Shown: positions 14,815-23,723, numbered from the stretch's first letter. The stretch is 64,000 nt of DNA from Sulfurospirillum sp. UBA4058 (GCA_002382085.1 DFZK01000005.1:62001-126000); one strand, 5' to 3'. Numbers and translations are program-made. The notes: generated by a model not told the origin, from the letters alone.

Positions 14815-16353
14815 GTGGATACTACCTGTATTAGCCCGATAAAAGATTGTCCGCGTTATCAAGAGCTTAGAGTATTATACGATATTTCTTTGGCACTTCG
14901 CGAGAGTGCTTTAGGCATCGAAACGGCTTTTGAAAAAACGCTTCAATTGCTTAAAAAACATTTTTATATGGATAAAAGTATCTATTACGGCTTAAACGAC
15001 GAACAAAACGAACTCTTTGTTTTTAGTTCGATCGGACTGAGCCGACAACAGGAGCTTTTATGCACGTATAAAATCGGTGAAGGCGCGACGGGTATGGCGG
15101 CGGAATTTAAAGAACCCGTCGTAATCGAAAACGTGCATCACAATACCCTCTTTCTCAATAAAAGCCGTAGTTTAAAGAAAAGCGAAATCTCTTATTTGGC
15201 TATTCCGGCGTTATCGCACCACCAACTCTTAGGCGTACTGGGCGTGAGTCTTACCCAACAATCCTTGGATAATTTCGAGGAATTGATTACGATTTTGTCG
15301 ATTACGGCATCGTGGTTAGCCCAATCGAAACAGATGCATCAAACTATTTTAGACGAAAAAAAACGCCTTAAGGAAGAAAAACTCTATTACAAAGAAGAGA
15401 TTTTAAGCCCTCATGAAATTTTAGGGCACAGTACGCCGATTCAAACCGTTTTGGAGATGATTCACAAAGTCGCACAAACCGATTCGACGATTTTTATCAG
15501 CGGAGAGACGGGAACGGGCAAAGAGTTGATCGCCAAAGCACTTCATAACTGTAGCCTTCGTAAAGAAAAACCTTATATCAAATTAAACTGTGCCGCCATT
15601 CCGGAAAATCTTTTGGAAAGCGAACTCTTCGGGCATGAAAAGGGAGCCTTTACCGATGCAAAAGAGATGCGTAAAGGGCGTTTCGAATTGGCGGATGAAG
15701 GAACGCTCTTTCTGGATGAGGTCGGTGACTTGAGTCTGAATCTTCAAGCCAAACTTTTACGCGTTTTGCAAGAACAGGAGTTTGAACGTTTGGGCGGCGT
15801 TAAAACGATTAAGGTTAACGTACGCATCGTTGCGGCAACCAATCGCAATCTTAAAGAGATGGTTCGCGAAGGACGTTTCCGAGAAGATCTTTTTTACCGT
15901 TTGAACGTGATTCCTATCTTTTCCCCTCCTCTTCGCGACCGCGGCGATGACATCATCGTGTTGGCGCGCCACTTTTTAGAGCACTTTTGCAGGCGACACG
16001 GCAAAGAGCGTCTTTTAACGTCGGATGCCGAAGCCATGCTGAAAGCCTATACATGGCCGGGCAATATTCGCGAACTTGAAAACAGTATGGAGCGTATCGT
16101 TTTACTCGCACCTTCTTTACATGTAGACGCCCGTGTAATTTTTTCGGTATTACCTGCCAAAAACGAAGCGACGAATAAAGAGGTCGAAACCAAAGCCGAT
16201 TTGGAAGATTTGGAACGTCAAACGATCATCAAAGTGTTACGCGAGTGTGGCGGCGTCAAACTCAAAGCGGCAAAAAAACTGGGAATGAGCAACCGTCAAA
16301 TCGGTTACAAAATTCAAAAATTCGACATCGGTATCGGTGATTACCTTGAGTAA
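14815..16353 (+). CDS. anfA: Sigma-54-dependent activator of the iron-only nitrogenase (AnfA/NifA family)
   Basis: Layout: a short N-terminal segment with a Cys-x6-Cys pair (residues 5 and 12), a GAF domain (about 20-170), a linker, an AAA+ domain with Walker A GETGTGKE and LFLDEVGD as Walker B, and a C-terminal Fis-type helix-turn-helix (AAKKLGMSNRQIGYKI). This is the NifA/VnfA/AnfA architecture, and its place beside anfDGK argues for AnfA. The GTG at 14815 is preferred because GAGGAGG lies 5 bases upstream; an ATG at 14779 has no ribosome site. The sigma-54-contact loop reads GAFTDA instead of the usual GAFTGA. A cysteine pair so near the N-terminus could hold an Fe-S centre. Confidence 0.9.
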   Translation: MDTTCISPIKDCPRYQELRVLYDISLALRESALGIETAFEKTLQLLKKHFYMDKSIYYGLNDEQNELFVFSSIGLSRQQELLCTYKIGEGATGMAAEFKEPVVIENVHHNTLFLNKSRSLKKSEISYLAIPALSHHQLLGVLGVSLTQQSLDNFEELITILSITASWLAQSKQMHQTILDEKKRLKEEKLYYKEEILSPHEILGHSTPIQTVLEMIHKVAQTDSTIFISGETGTGKELIAKALHNCSLRKEKPYIKLNCAAIPENLLESELFGHEKGAFTDAKEMRKGRFELADEGTLFLDEVGDLSLNLQAKLLRVLQEQEFERLGGVKTIKVNVRIVAATNRNLKEMVREGRFREDLFYRLNVIPIFSPPLRDRGDDIIVLARHFLEHFCRRHGKERLLTSDAEAMLKAYTWPGNIRELENSMERIVLLAPSLHVDARVIFSVLPAKNEATNKEVETKADLEDLERQTIIKVLRECGGVKLKAAKKLGMSNRQIGYKIQKFDIGIGDYLE

Positions 16354-17707
16354 CGTCACTCAAAATTCCATTCCACCGCCGCCTCGTTTTGCTTTTCAAG
16401 ATCTTTTTGACGATACGGCGTGTTCGCATGTCGGTAGTAAAGATCAAAAAGCGACATGTGAACGTTTACGTCCCGGAACCAATGTGAGCGGATGTGCTTT
16501 GGAGGGCGCATTTAACTTTTTGAGTCCGATTCAAGGATGCGCACATTTGATTCATTCGTCTCCGACATGTTATAACGCTTCGCGTATTCAAAAACGAGAT
16601 AGCACGGAGCATTTTTGCAGTACGATAGCCCTTAACGACCTCATTTTCGGAGCGGAAGAAAAACTGAAAATGCAGATTGGCTATATCGCCAAGACCTATC
16701 GTCCTCGCGTTATTTTTATCTATATGACGTGCGTTAGCTCGCTCGTAGGCGAAGACATCGAGAGGATTGCCAAAAGGATGCAAAACGAGCTTGGCATTTG
16801 GATGGTTCCGGTGATGTCCGCAGGCTTTCTCGGCGTTGAAGATTTGGGCGTACGTATTGCCGGCATGACACTTTTACATACGTTGATCGGACAAAGCGAG
16901 CCTTTGATCGATACGTCTTATGCCCTCAATCTTTGGGGATACGGACTGAGTGAAACGCAACGTATCAGCTATCGTATGCTTTTTGAGCGTGTCGGAATGC
17001 GCATTTTGGCATTTTTCGGAGGCGATGAAGACGTTGAGACGATTATGGGAGCACACAAAGCAAAACTCAACGTTTTAATCAATGCCAAGTCGTTAACGCC
17101 CGTCGCGCGAAAATTTGAAGAACGATACGGCGTTTCGTACGTGGAAACTTCGTGTTTCGGTGCGCGTGCAACGTGCGATGCCTTGCGCGTCATTGCCGAG
17201 CATTTTAACGACGGAGCGGTATGTCGTAAAATTGAAAATCTGATTCGCGAAAAAAATAAAGCCCTTCAAGAAACCTGTAAAGCGTTTCATACGCTTTTTC
17301 CCGGAAAAAAAGTCGCGATTTTATTGAACGGACTTTTTTCATGGGCGTATATCCCGCTTTTAGAAGATTTAGGAATGCACGTCGTTGCGATCTCGATTGA
17401 AAATCTAAACGAAAACGATAAAGAAAAAGCGGTGGATTTACTCTTAGGTAAAGGGCGTTTTATGTACGAGCCGAGCGTGGAGTTGGAAGAAATTCTCAGC
17501 GAAGAGCCTATCGATATCGTGATTACGGATACGGATCATTGCGCTATCGCTTTGCGAGCACATATCCCTTTTTTCAATATCGATCGTTGTGCAGAGCCGC
17601 TTTTTATCGGATTTGAAGGTGAAGCGGCGTTTGCGACGGAACTTTCGTTTGCGCTTCAAAACCCCGTATTTCATATCGTCTACCAAAACCCGCCGTGGCA
17701 AGAATAA
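16337..17707 (+). CDS. NifE-like nitrogenase cofactor-scaffold homologue, unpaired
   Basis: A nitrogenase-component-1-type protein of 456 residues closest in pattern to NifE: an early ACSH segment, GCALEGAF with C53, SPTC with C78, and the FIYMTCVSSLVGED block with C132 (the three likely Fe-S ligands), followed by VPVMSAGFLG. At the position of the cofactor-ligand cysteine (C257 of AnfD; the equivalent in NifE) this protein has Asn249 in LNVLINAKS. It starts at a GTG overlapping the end of anfA by 17 bases (a TTG 9 bases on is also possible), so it is translationally coupled. No nifN follows; the next gene is an aminotransferase. It may assist FeFe-cofactor assembly, but the lost cysteine means it cannot work exactly like NifE. 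Confidence 0.85.
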   Translation: MITLSNVTQNSIPPPPRFAFQDLFDDTACSHVGSKDQKATCERLRPGTNVSGCALEGAFNFLSPIQGCAHLIHSSPTCYNASRIQKRDSTEHFCSTIALNDLIFGAEEKLKMQIGYIAKTYRPRVIFIYMTCVSSLVGEDIERIAKRMQNELGIWMVPVMSAGFLGVEDLGVRIAGMTLLHTLIGQSEPLIDTSYALNLWGYGLSETQRISYRMLFERVGMRILAFFGGDEDVETIMGAHKAKLNVLINAKSLTPVARKFEERYGVSYVETSCFGARATCDALRVIAEHFNDGAVCRKIENLIREKNKALQETCKAFHTLFPGKKVAILLNGLFSWAYIPLLEDLGMHVVAISIENLNENDKEKAVDLLLGKGRFMYEPSVELEEILSEEPIDIVITDTDHCAIALRAHIPFFNIDRCAEPLFIGFEGEAAFATELSFALQNPVFHIVYQNPPWQE

Positions 17708-17746
17708 AAACGCCCGTACGTGTTAGGGAAATAGGGATTTTTTCGC

Positions 17747-17752
17747 TATAAT
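17747..17752 (+). promoter_or_regulatory. -10 element of the aminotransferase gene
   Basis: TATAAT in the context TTTCGCTATAATCTC, 29 bases before the ATG. It lies at the right edge of the anf island and suggests that the aminotransferase gene has its own promoter. Confidence 0.6.
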
Positions 17753-17781
17753 CTCGACGATATTTTTTTAAGGGAACGTGC

Positions 17782-18954
17782 ATGTTATCTAAACGAATTC
17801 AAGTATTGTCGCCCTCTTTAACCTTGGCGATTACCGCCTTGGCAAGAGATCTTAAAGCGCAAGGAAGAGATATTTTAAGCTTTTCGGCCGGTGAGCCCGA
17901 TTTTGACACGCCTCAACGCGTGAAAGACGCCGCTATCGAGGCGATTCAAAAAGGTTGCTCCAAGTATACCGCCGTTGCGGGAACGCCTGAAGTCCTTAAG
18001 GCGATTGCGGGGAAACTAAAACGCGAAAACAATCTTGAATATAAGCCTTCCGATATCGTCGTTAACGTCGGTGCGAAGCATTCGTTGTTTAATATTTTTC
18101 AAGCCATTCTCGATAAAAATGATGAAGTGATTATTCCTTCGCCTTATTGGGTAACGTATCCCGAAATCGTCAAATACAGTGACGGAACCCCCGTTTTTAT
18201 CGAAACCGACGAGGCAAGCTGTTTTAAAATTACGCCGGCACAACTGAAAGCCGCTATAACGCCTAAAACGAAAGTATTGTTGTTGAATACTCCTTCCAAT
18301 CCGACGGGCTCGGTTTACTCCAAAGAAGAGCTTCACGCTCTTGCGGAGGTTTTAAAGGGTACGAAAATTCTTGTCGTTTCCGATGAAATGTATGAAAAGA
18401 TTTTATTTGACGGACGCAAATTTACTTCCGTTGCGGCTATCAGCGACGACATGTATCAACGAACGATTACCGTGAACGGTTTGAGTAAATCCGTCGCGAT
18501 GCCCGGATGGCGTTTTGGGTATTTGGCGTGTCCGATCAAAGAAATCGTCAACGCGATCGTTGATTTGCAAGGACAAAGCACGTCTAATATCAACTCTATC
18601 ACGCAAAAAGCCGCAATTCCGGCACTTGAGGGTTTGGTAGACGACGATATCGAAACGATGCGCGTCGCATTTGAAAAACGACGTAATTTGGCCTGCGAAC
18701 TCTTTAGCAAGATTCCTCAACTTAGCGTCGTTAAGCCCGAAGGTGCGTTTTACCTCTACGTCAATACGAAAGCGGTCGAAAACGATTCGATGAAGTTTTG
18801 TTCTAAACTGCTCGAAAAAACGGGTGTAGCGGTGGTTCCGGGTATCGGATTCGGAATGGAGGGTTATTTTAGACTCTCGTTTGCGACCGACGATGCGACC
18901 ATTCAAAACGGTATCGCGCGTATCGCCGATTTTGTTCAACATTACGAACGATAA
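17782..18954 (+). CDS. Class I aminotransferase, aspartate aminotransferase type
   Basis: PLP-dependent fold-I transaminase of 390 residues that probably interconverts aspartate and 2-oxoglutarate with oxaloacetate and glutamate. The N-terminus SFSAGEPDFDTP, NTPSNPTGSVYSKEEL, the PLP-lysine motif GLSKSVAMPGWRFGY and the C-terminal RLSFATDD are characteristic of the AspB/AatA group. In Campylobacter the equivalent gene (aspB) directly follows cysE, so it belongs to the conserved block now interrupted by the anf genes. It has its own promoter and a strong terminator. Confidence 0.92.
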   Translation: MLSKRIQVLSPSLTLAITALARDLKAQGRDILSFSAGEPDFDTPQRVKDAAIEAIQKGCSKYTAVAGTPEVLKAIAGKLKRENNLEYKPSDIVVNVGAKHSLFNIFQAILDKNDEVIIPSPYWVTYPEIVKYSDGTPVFIETDEASCFKITPAQLKAAITPKTKVLLLNTPSNPTGSVYSKEELHALAEVLKGTKILVVSDEMYEKILFDGRKFTSVAAISDDMYQRTITVNGLSKSVAMPGWRFGYLACPIKEIVNAIVDLQGQSTSNINSITQKAAIPALEGLVDDDIETMRVAFEKRRNLACELFSKIPQLSVVKPEGAFYLYVNTKAVENDSMKFCSKLLEKTGVAVVPGIGFGMEGYFRLSFATDDATIQNGIARIADFVQHYER

Positions 18955-18964
18955 TTTTCTTCCG

Positions 18965-18991
18965 GGGTGCTTAAAATAGCACCCTACTTTT
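18965..18991 (+). terminator. Rho-independent terminator after the aminotransferase gene
   Basis: GGGTGCT and AGCACCC form a perfect 7-bp stem with a 6-base loop, followed by TACTTTT. It begins 11 bases after the stop codon. Confidence 0.85.
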
Positions 18992-19022
18992 AAAACTTCT
19001 CAAAAAATCTTCAAATTTTTGC

Positions 19023-19028
19023 TACAAT
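19023..19028 (+). promoter_or_regulatory. -10 element of the GltD-like gene
   Basis: TACAAT preceded by TTTTTGC, the typical Campylobacterota sigma-70 layout with a T-rich run and no clear -35. It lies 37 bases before the ATG at 19065, which has AAAGGAA as ribosome site. Confidence 0.55.
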
Positions 19029-19064
19029 CGCGACACGATTTTTGACATGTAGCAAAGGAATACG

Positions 19065-20261
19065 ATGAACAAGTACGTCATTACGCTCGCTAAAACCTGT
19101 TTAGGATGTAAAAAACCCTCCTGTCGTACGGGCTGTCCCGTCGGGACTCCCATTCCGGAGATGATTCGTCTTTTTTTAGCGGGGGAGATTAAACAAGCGG
19201 GCAAAATGCTGTTTGAAAACAATCCGCTCTCCGTCATCTGTTCGATGGTCTGTCCGCATGAAAAGCATTGCGAAGGGCATTGTATCTTGAATAAAAAAGG
19301 TACGGCGGTGAGCGTAGGCAGCATCGAAAATTACATTTCCGATCTGTATATGAACGACCTTCAGTTTGAAAAACCGCTTAAAAACGGCACGAAAGTCGCC
19401 ATAATCGGAAGCGGACCTGCGGGAATCGCGTTGGCGATACTTCTGGGTATGAAAGGATACGAGATCACGATGTACGACGCTCACGATAAAATCGGCGGCG
19501 TTCTTCGTTACGGCATTCCCGATTTTCGCCTGAATAAAGAGATCCTCGATACGATTGAAAACAAATTGCGTCAATTGGACGTGACGATTCGTCCTAATAT
19601 TACGGTCGGTAAAAATATCACGATCGCCGATTTGTTTCGCGATGATTTTAAGGCGGTCTTTATCGGCACGGGCGTTTGGTCACCGAAAAAATTAGGGATT
19701 AAAGGCGAGAGTTTGGGGCATGTTCATTTTGCGATCGATTATCTCAAAAATCCTTCCGTGTACCGCCTCGGTCATAAGGTCGTCGTTTTAGGCGCGGGTA
19801 ACGTCGCGATGGACGTAGCGCGAACGGCGGTGCGACACGGAGTGCGCGAAGTGATTATTATGTACCGTAAAGGAATGGAAGATATTCCGGCTTCGAACCA
19901 TGAAGTCGAATGTGCCAAAATCGACGGCGTTAAATTCGAACTTTACAAACAACCCGTTGAAATCAACGAACAAGGCGTGATCTATGAAGGTACGAACGAA
20001 AGCGTTGAATCCGGAATGTTGGAAGCCGATTCGGTTCTTATCGCCATTAGCCAAAATCCTAAAGACAATATCGTACAAACGGCGAAACAAATCGAAGTGG
20101 ACGGAAAAGGTCTCGTGATTACCGATGAAAGCGGTCGAACGACGATGCAAGGCGTTTTTGCTTCCGGAGACGTCGTAACGGGTGCACGAACGGTCGTTGA
20201 AGCGGTAGCGTTTTCAAAACGTGTTGCGGTGGCGATTGAAGAGTATGTAGCGACACTCTAG
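19065..20261 (+). CDS. GltD-like NADPH-dependent flavoprotein oxidoreductase
   Basis: Member of the glutamate-synthase-small-subunit family (COG0493), 398 residues, somewhat shorter than GltD. Two cysteine clusters in the first 80 residues (CLGCKKPSCRTGC and CSMVCPHEKHCEGHC) predict two 4Fe-4S centres; then come an FAD-binding GSGPAGIA and an NADPH-binding GAGNVAMDVARTA. Such subunits pass electrons from NADPH to a partner, but no gltB large subunit is present here. The gene is monocistronic (own -10, terminator after). It may serve glutamate synthase encoded elsewhere or be a stand-alone oxidoreductase; a connection with nitrogenase electron supply is only suggested by position. Confidence 0.85.
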   Translation: MNKYVITLAKTCLGCKKPSCRTGCPVGTPIPEMIRLFLAGEIKQAGKMLFENNPLSVICSMVCPHEKHCEGHCILNKKGTAVSVGSIENYISDLYMNDLQFEKPLKNGTKVAIIGSGPAGIALAILLGMKGYEITMYDAHDKIGGVLRYGIPDFRLNKEILDTIENKLRQLDVTIRPNITVGKNITIADLFRDDFKAVFIGTGVWSPKKLGIKGESLGHVHFAIDYLKNPSVYRLGHKVVVLGAGNVAMDVARTAVRHGVREVIIMYRKGMEDIPASNHEVECAKIDGVKFELYKQPVEINEQGVIYEGTNESVESGMLEADSVLIAISQNPKDNIVQTAKQIEVDGKGLVITDESGRTTMQGVFASGDVVTGARTVVEAVAFSKRVAVAIEEYVATL

Positions 20262-20269
20262 TCCAAAAG

Positions 20270-20297
20270 AGCTATGCCGTCCGAAGGCGGTATAGCT
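20270..20297. terminator. Bidirectional hairpin between converging genes
   Basis: A 12-bp stem (two wobble pairs) with a CGAA tetraloop, placed between the GltD-like gene on the plus strand and the small gene on the minus strand. Neither side has a long T-run. Confidence 0.65.
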
Positions 20298-20308
20298 TGA
20301 AACGATCT

Positions 20309-20557
20309 TTAAGAGCGCGGTTGTGCTTCAAAACGCGCTTTTGCGTCTTTGAGTGCATTGATAAGTTCGTCGAGATTTTCATAAGGAATATGCGCTTTCC
20401 AATCCGGATCGTCGGCATTTTTCTTTAACGAAATACCGATACTTACGACCGGAAACGATCCGTTACCGTAAGGCTCTTCCAAATGTGAAACGGAGATGAC
20501 GCCGTTTTTCGTACCTGCTAACGGAAATTTGGTTAATATCGTATTTTTTCCACCCAT
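20309..20557 (-). CDS. Small conserved protein of unknown function
   Basis: An 82-residue soluble protein beginning MGGKNTILTKFPLAG and ending in a charged helix (ENLDELINALKDAKARFEA). It has an AAGGAA ribosome site and lies 2 bases after the end of lpxD, so it is co-transcribed with ilvBH-lpxD. I recognise no catalytic motif. The beta-rich first two thirds and helical C-terminus suggest a small globular fold. Function unknown. Confidence 0.75.
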   Translation of the reverse strand: MGGKNTILTKFPLAGTKNGVISVSHLEEPYGNGSFPVVSIGISLKKNADDPDWKAHIPYENLDELINALKDAKARFEAQPRS

Positions 20558-20559
20558 AA

Positions 20560-21513
20560 TTATGAATTCCTTTTAAAAAATTGAGCGATTTTAGCTTGTT
20601 TTTTGAGCCAATCGCTTTGAAGCATTAACGGGAATCCGCCGTAGACTTTACCGCCTTCGATGGATTTGCTAACCCCTCCTCTTGCCGCAACGGTTGCAAA
20701 ATCACCGATCTCCAAATGGCCTGCGGTTGCGCTTTGTCCACCCATGACGACGTTTCGCCCTAATTTGGTTGAGCCGGCTAAACCCGTTTGTGCGACGATG
20801 ATACAAAATTGACCGATTTCGCAATTGTGTCCGATGTGCACAAGGTTATCGATTTTAGTGCCTTTTTGAATAATCGTCGAGCCGAAAACCGCACGATCGA
20901 TGGTAGAATTGGCACCTATTTCGACATTTTCTTCGATGATCAAGTTACCGTTATGGTAAATTTTAATATGTTCGCCGGTTTTAGTATGCGCGTATCCGAA
21001 ACCGTCGCTTCCGATCACGACGCCGGCTTGAAGAATCGTTCCTTCTTTGATAACGCAATCGTCGTAAACGACGACGTTCGGATAAATGACGACGTTTTGA
21101 CCGACGGTTACGTTGGCTCCGATCGTCACGTTGGGCATAATGCGCGCGTTTGCTTCGATGACGCTTCCGCTTCCGATCACGACGTTTCGCTCGATCGACG
21201 CCGTAGGATCGATGCTCGGAGCGATCGAAGCGTCAAACACTTTTTTAGCAAAGTATCGACTGGCGTATGCCATACTCAAATACGGATCGTCGCTTACGAG
21301 AGCCTCGGAAGTGGAAGGCAATACCTCTAAAAAGGCTTTGGGAAGGATGACAACGCCTGCTTGGGTGTTTTTTAAGTCGTCGAGTAGCTTGGCGTCTTTA
21401 AAAAAAGCGATTTGCGAAGGCGTTGCCTCCTTGAGTGTTGCAAAAGAGGCAACATCGAAATCTCTGCCGGCGTAGTCTAATCCTAACGCTTGCGCAAGGA
21501 GGCTGATTTTCAT
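20560..21513 (-). CDS. lpxD: UDP-3-O-acylglucosamine N-acyltransferase (LpxD)
   Basis: LpxD adds the second hydroxyacyl chain in lipid A synthesis. The 317-residue protein has the N-terminal uridine-binding domain, then a left-handed beta helix of hexapeptide repeats (VIGSGSVIEANARIMPNVTI and onwards), with the catalytic His in NLVHIGHNCEIGQF and a helical C-terminus. Its ATG overlaps the ilvH stop by one base (TAATG), in the ilvB-ilvH-lpxD order also found in Campylobacter. Confidence 0.96.
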   Translation of the reverse strand: MKISLLAQALGLDYAGRDFDVASFATLKEATPSQIAFFKDAKLLDDLKNTQAGVVILPKAFLEVLPSTSEALVSDDPYLSMAYASRYFAKKVFDASIAPSIDPTASIERNVVIGSGSVIEANARIMPNVTIGANVTVGQNVVIYPNVVVYDDCVIKEGTILQAGVVIGSDGFGYAHTKTGEHIKIYHNGNLIIEENVEIGANSTIDRAVFGSTIIQKGTKIDNLVHIGHNCEIGQFCIIVAQTGLAGSTKLGRNVVMGGQSATAGHLEIGDFATVAARGGVSKSIEGGKVYGGFPLMLQSDWLKKQAKIAQFFKRNS

Positions 21514-21983
21514 TACAGATCCATCGCGACCGAACCGCTACGGACGATATCGGTCGGGTTATATTTTTTAACGGCTTTTAAAAAGCTGTCGATTCGGTTA
21601 TAGTCGTCCGCAACCATCAACACGATCGATTCTTCGCTGCTACTGGCGATCGTGCCGTTGTAAGCTTTAAGCATCGCGTCCAGTCCGTTGAAATCTTCGC
21701 TCAGAGGAATCTTGACCAATGCCAGTTCTTTTTCAACAAATTCACCCGATTCGATGACTTTATAAGTCGGTATCAATTTATGCAATTGTTTAACGATCTG
21801 TTCTAAAACGGCGGTACTGCCCGAGGTAACGATCGTTAAGCGCGATAAATTCGTTTTCGGGATGGGGGCTACCGTTAAAGAGTCGATATTGTATCCTCGA
21901 CCGGCAAATAAGCCTGAAATACGAGATAGTACGCCGTCTTCGTTCAGTACGATAACCGATAATACTCTTCTAATCGCATCCAT
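21513..21983 (-). CDS. ilvH: Acetolactate synthase small (regulatory) subunit
   Basis: IlvH confers valine feedback control on acetolactate synthase. 156 residues with an N-terminal ACT domain (VLNEDGVLSRISGLFAGRGYNIDSLTV) and the usual C-terminal domain. It begins 4 bases after ilvB ends and its stop overlaps the lpxD start, so expression is coupled. Confidence 0.96.
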   Translation of the reverse strand: MDAIRRVLSVIVLNEDGVLSRISGLFAGRGYNIDSLTVAPIPKTNLSRLTIVTSGSTAVLEQIVKQLHKLIPTYKVIESGEFVEKELALVKIPLSEDFNGLDAMLKAYNGTIASSSEESIVLMVADDYNRIDSFLKAVKKYNPTDIVRSGSVAMDL

Positions 21984-21987
21984 TGGC

Positions 21988-23679
21988 TTACTCCTTATAC
22001 TCTAACATCATGTTGTAAAGCGTTCCGCCTGCCGGAACCATCGGTAGAACGTTTTCAAAGCGGTCGACTTGAACGTCGATCATGCAAACGCAACCGCTTT
22101 GCATCGCATCGTTTAACGCTTGATCAAACTCCGCTTTGGTCTTGACTCTAAATCCGCGTCCGCCGAAACTCTCGACCAATTTCACGAAATCGGGTTGTAC
22201 CGAAAGATCGGTGGAAGAGTAGCGTTTGTTGTAGAAAAACGTTTGCCATTGGCGCACCATTCCCAAAAACTGATTGTTCAAAATAATGTTAATAACGGCA
22301 ATTTTATTTTCGACCGCGGTCATAAGCTCTTGAATATTCATCAAAATCGAGCCGTCGCCCGTGAAGTTGATGACCGTTTTGTTCGGTAATGCGACTTTCG
22401 CACCCATCGCCGCAGGCAAACCGTACCCCATCGTTCCTAAGCCGCCGCTACTCAGCCATTGTCGTGGATAGCTAAACGGATAAAATTGTGCCGCCCACAT
22501 TTGGTGTTGACCGACGTCGGTACAAATAACCGCTTTATCGCCGAGAAGTTCGCCCACGCGCTCGATCGCCCATTGCGGTTTGATCACGTCGTTGCTATCT
22601 TCGTATCGGAGCGGATGAATCTCGTTATAGCGTTTTAAAAGTTCGCGCCACGGTTTGTATTTATCGGCTTGTATTTGCTCTTTTGCCAACGGAATCATGG
22701 CTTCGACGACGTTTTTAAGGTCTCCGACGATCGGATAATCGATCGGAACGATTTTTCCGATGCTACTCGGATCGATATCGACGTGAATGATTTTGGCATG
22801 TTTGGCAAATTCGCTGAGTTTTCCCGTAACCCTGTCGTCAAAACGAGGGCCAAAAGCGATCATCAAATCGGCTTCGCTCATCGCCATATTGGCGCAATAA
22901 CAGCCGTGCATACCGAGCATGCCGAGCAATAAAGGATTGGCATCACCCATAACGCCGCGCGCCATTAAGGTTTCAACGGCGGGAATACCGCAAATCTTCG
23001 CAAATTCACGTACTTCTTCTGCCGCGTTGGAGTTAATCGCGCCGCCGCCGATGTATAAAACGGGGCGTTTAGCCGCCGCAATCGCTTCGATCGCTTTTTT
23101 AATTTGGCGAGGATTGCCCTTGTACGTCGGCTTGTACGTTTGCATTTTGATTTCGCTAGGATAACTAAAATGTGCAATCTGTGCGGTCACGTCTTTGGGA
23201 ATATCGACGTGTACGGGACCGGGTCTACCGCTTCGCGCAATGTAAAACGCCTCTTTTAAAATACGCGACAAATCTTTAGCGTCTTTGACCAAATAGTTAT
23301 GTTTAACGCACGGACGGCTGATACCGACCGCATCGATTTCTTGAAATGCGTCCGTTCCGATCATACTGATAGGTACTTGTCCGCTGATAACGACCAAAGG
23401 AATCGAGTCCATATACGCCGTTGCAAGCCCCGTTACCGCGTTGGTAAATCCAGGTCCGCTGGTCACAAACGCGACACCGACCTCGCCCGTTGCCCTTGCA
23501 TAACCGTCCGCGGCATGTATTGCCGCTTGTTCGTGTCTCGTTAAAATATGTTTAAAATGGTTTTGTTTATAGACTTCATCGTAAACATTCATAATCGCAC
23601 CGCCGGGATAGCCAAAGACGACGCTGACGTTCTCCTTCCGTAGTGCTTCTATAACCATCTGGGAACCGCTTAACTCCAT
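21988..23679 (-). CDS. ilvB: Acetolactate synthase large (catalytic) subunit
   Basis: Thiamine-pyrophosphate enzyme at the start of valine, leucine and isoleucine synthesis. The N-terminal VVFGYPGGAIMNVYDE with the catalytic Glu in LTRHEQAAIHAADGYAR, and the TPP-Mg motif GDGSILMNIQEL with INIILNN, are clear. The start at 23679 (MELSGSQM) follows AAAGGAGAGG; an ATG 15 bases upstream lies before this ribosome site and is rejected. Length 563 residues. A leader of more than 200 bases precedes the gene. Confidence 0.96.
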   Translation of the reverse strand: MELSGSQMVIEALRKENVSVVFGYPGGAIMNVYDEVYKQNHFKHILTRHEQAAIHAADGYARATGEVGVAFVTSGPGFTNAVTGLATAYMDSIPLVVISGQVPISMIGTDAFQEIDAVGISRPCVKHNYLVKDAKDLSRILKEAFYIARSGRPGPVHVDIPKDVTAQIAHFSYPSEIKMQTYKPTYKGNPRQIKKAIEAIAAAKRPVLYIGGGAINSNAAEEVREFAKICGIPAVETLMARGVMGDANPLLLGMLGMHGCYCANMAMSEADLMIAFGPRFDDRVTGKLSEFAKHAKIIHVDIDPSSIGKIVPIDYPIVGDLKNVVEAMIPLAKEQIQADKYKPWRELLKRYNEIHPLRYEDSNDVIKPQWAIERVGELLGDKAVICTDVGQHQMWAAQFYPFSYPRQWLSSGGLGTMGYGLPAAMGAKVALPNKTVINFTGDGSILMNIQELMTAVENKIAVINIILNNQFLGMVRQWQTFFYNKRYSSTDLSVQPDFVKLVESFGGRGFRVKTKAEFDQALNDAMQSGCVCMIDVQVDRFENVLPMVPAGGTLYNMMLEYKE

Positions 23680-23723
23680 GACCTCTCCTTTCATATTTTT
23701 TTGGTTGCGACTTCGCGCTAAAA

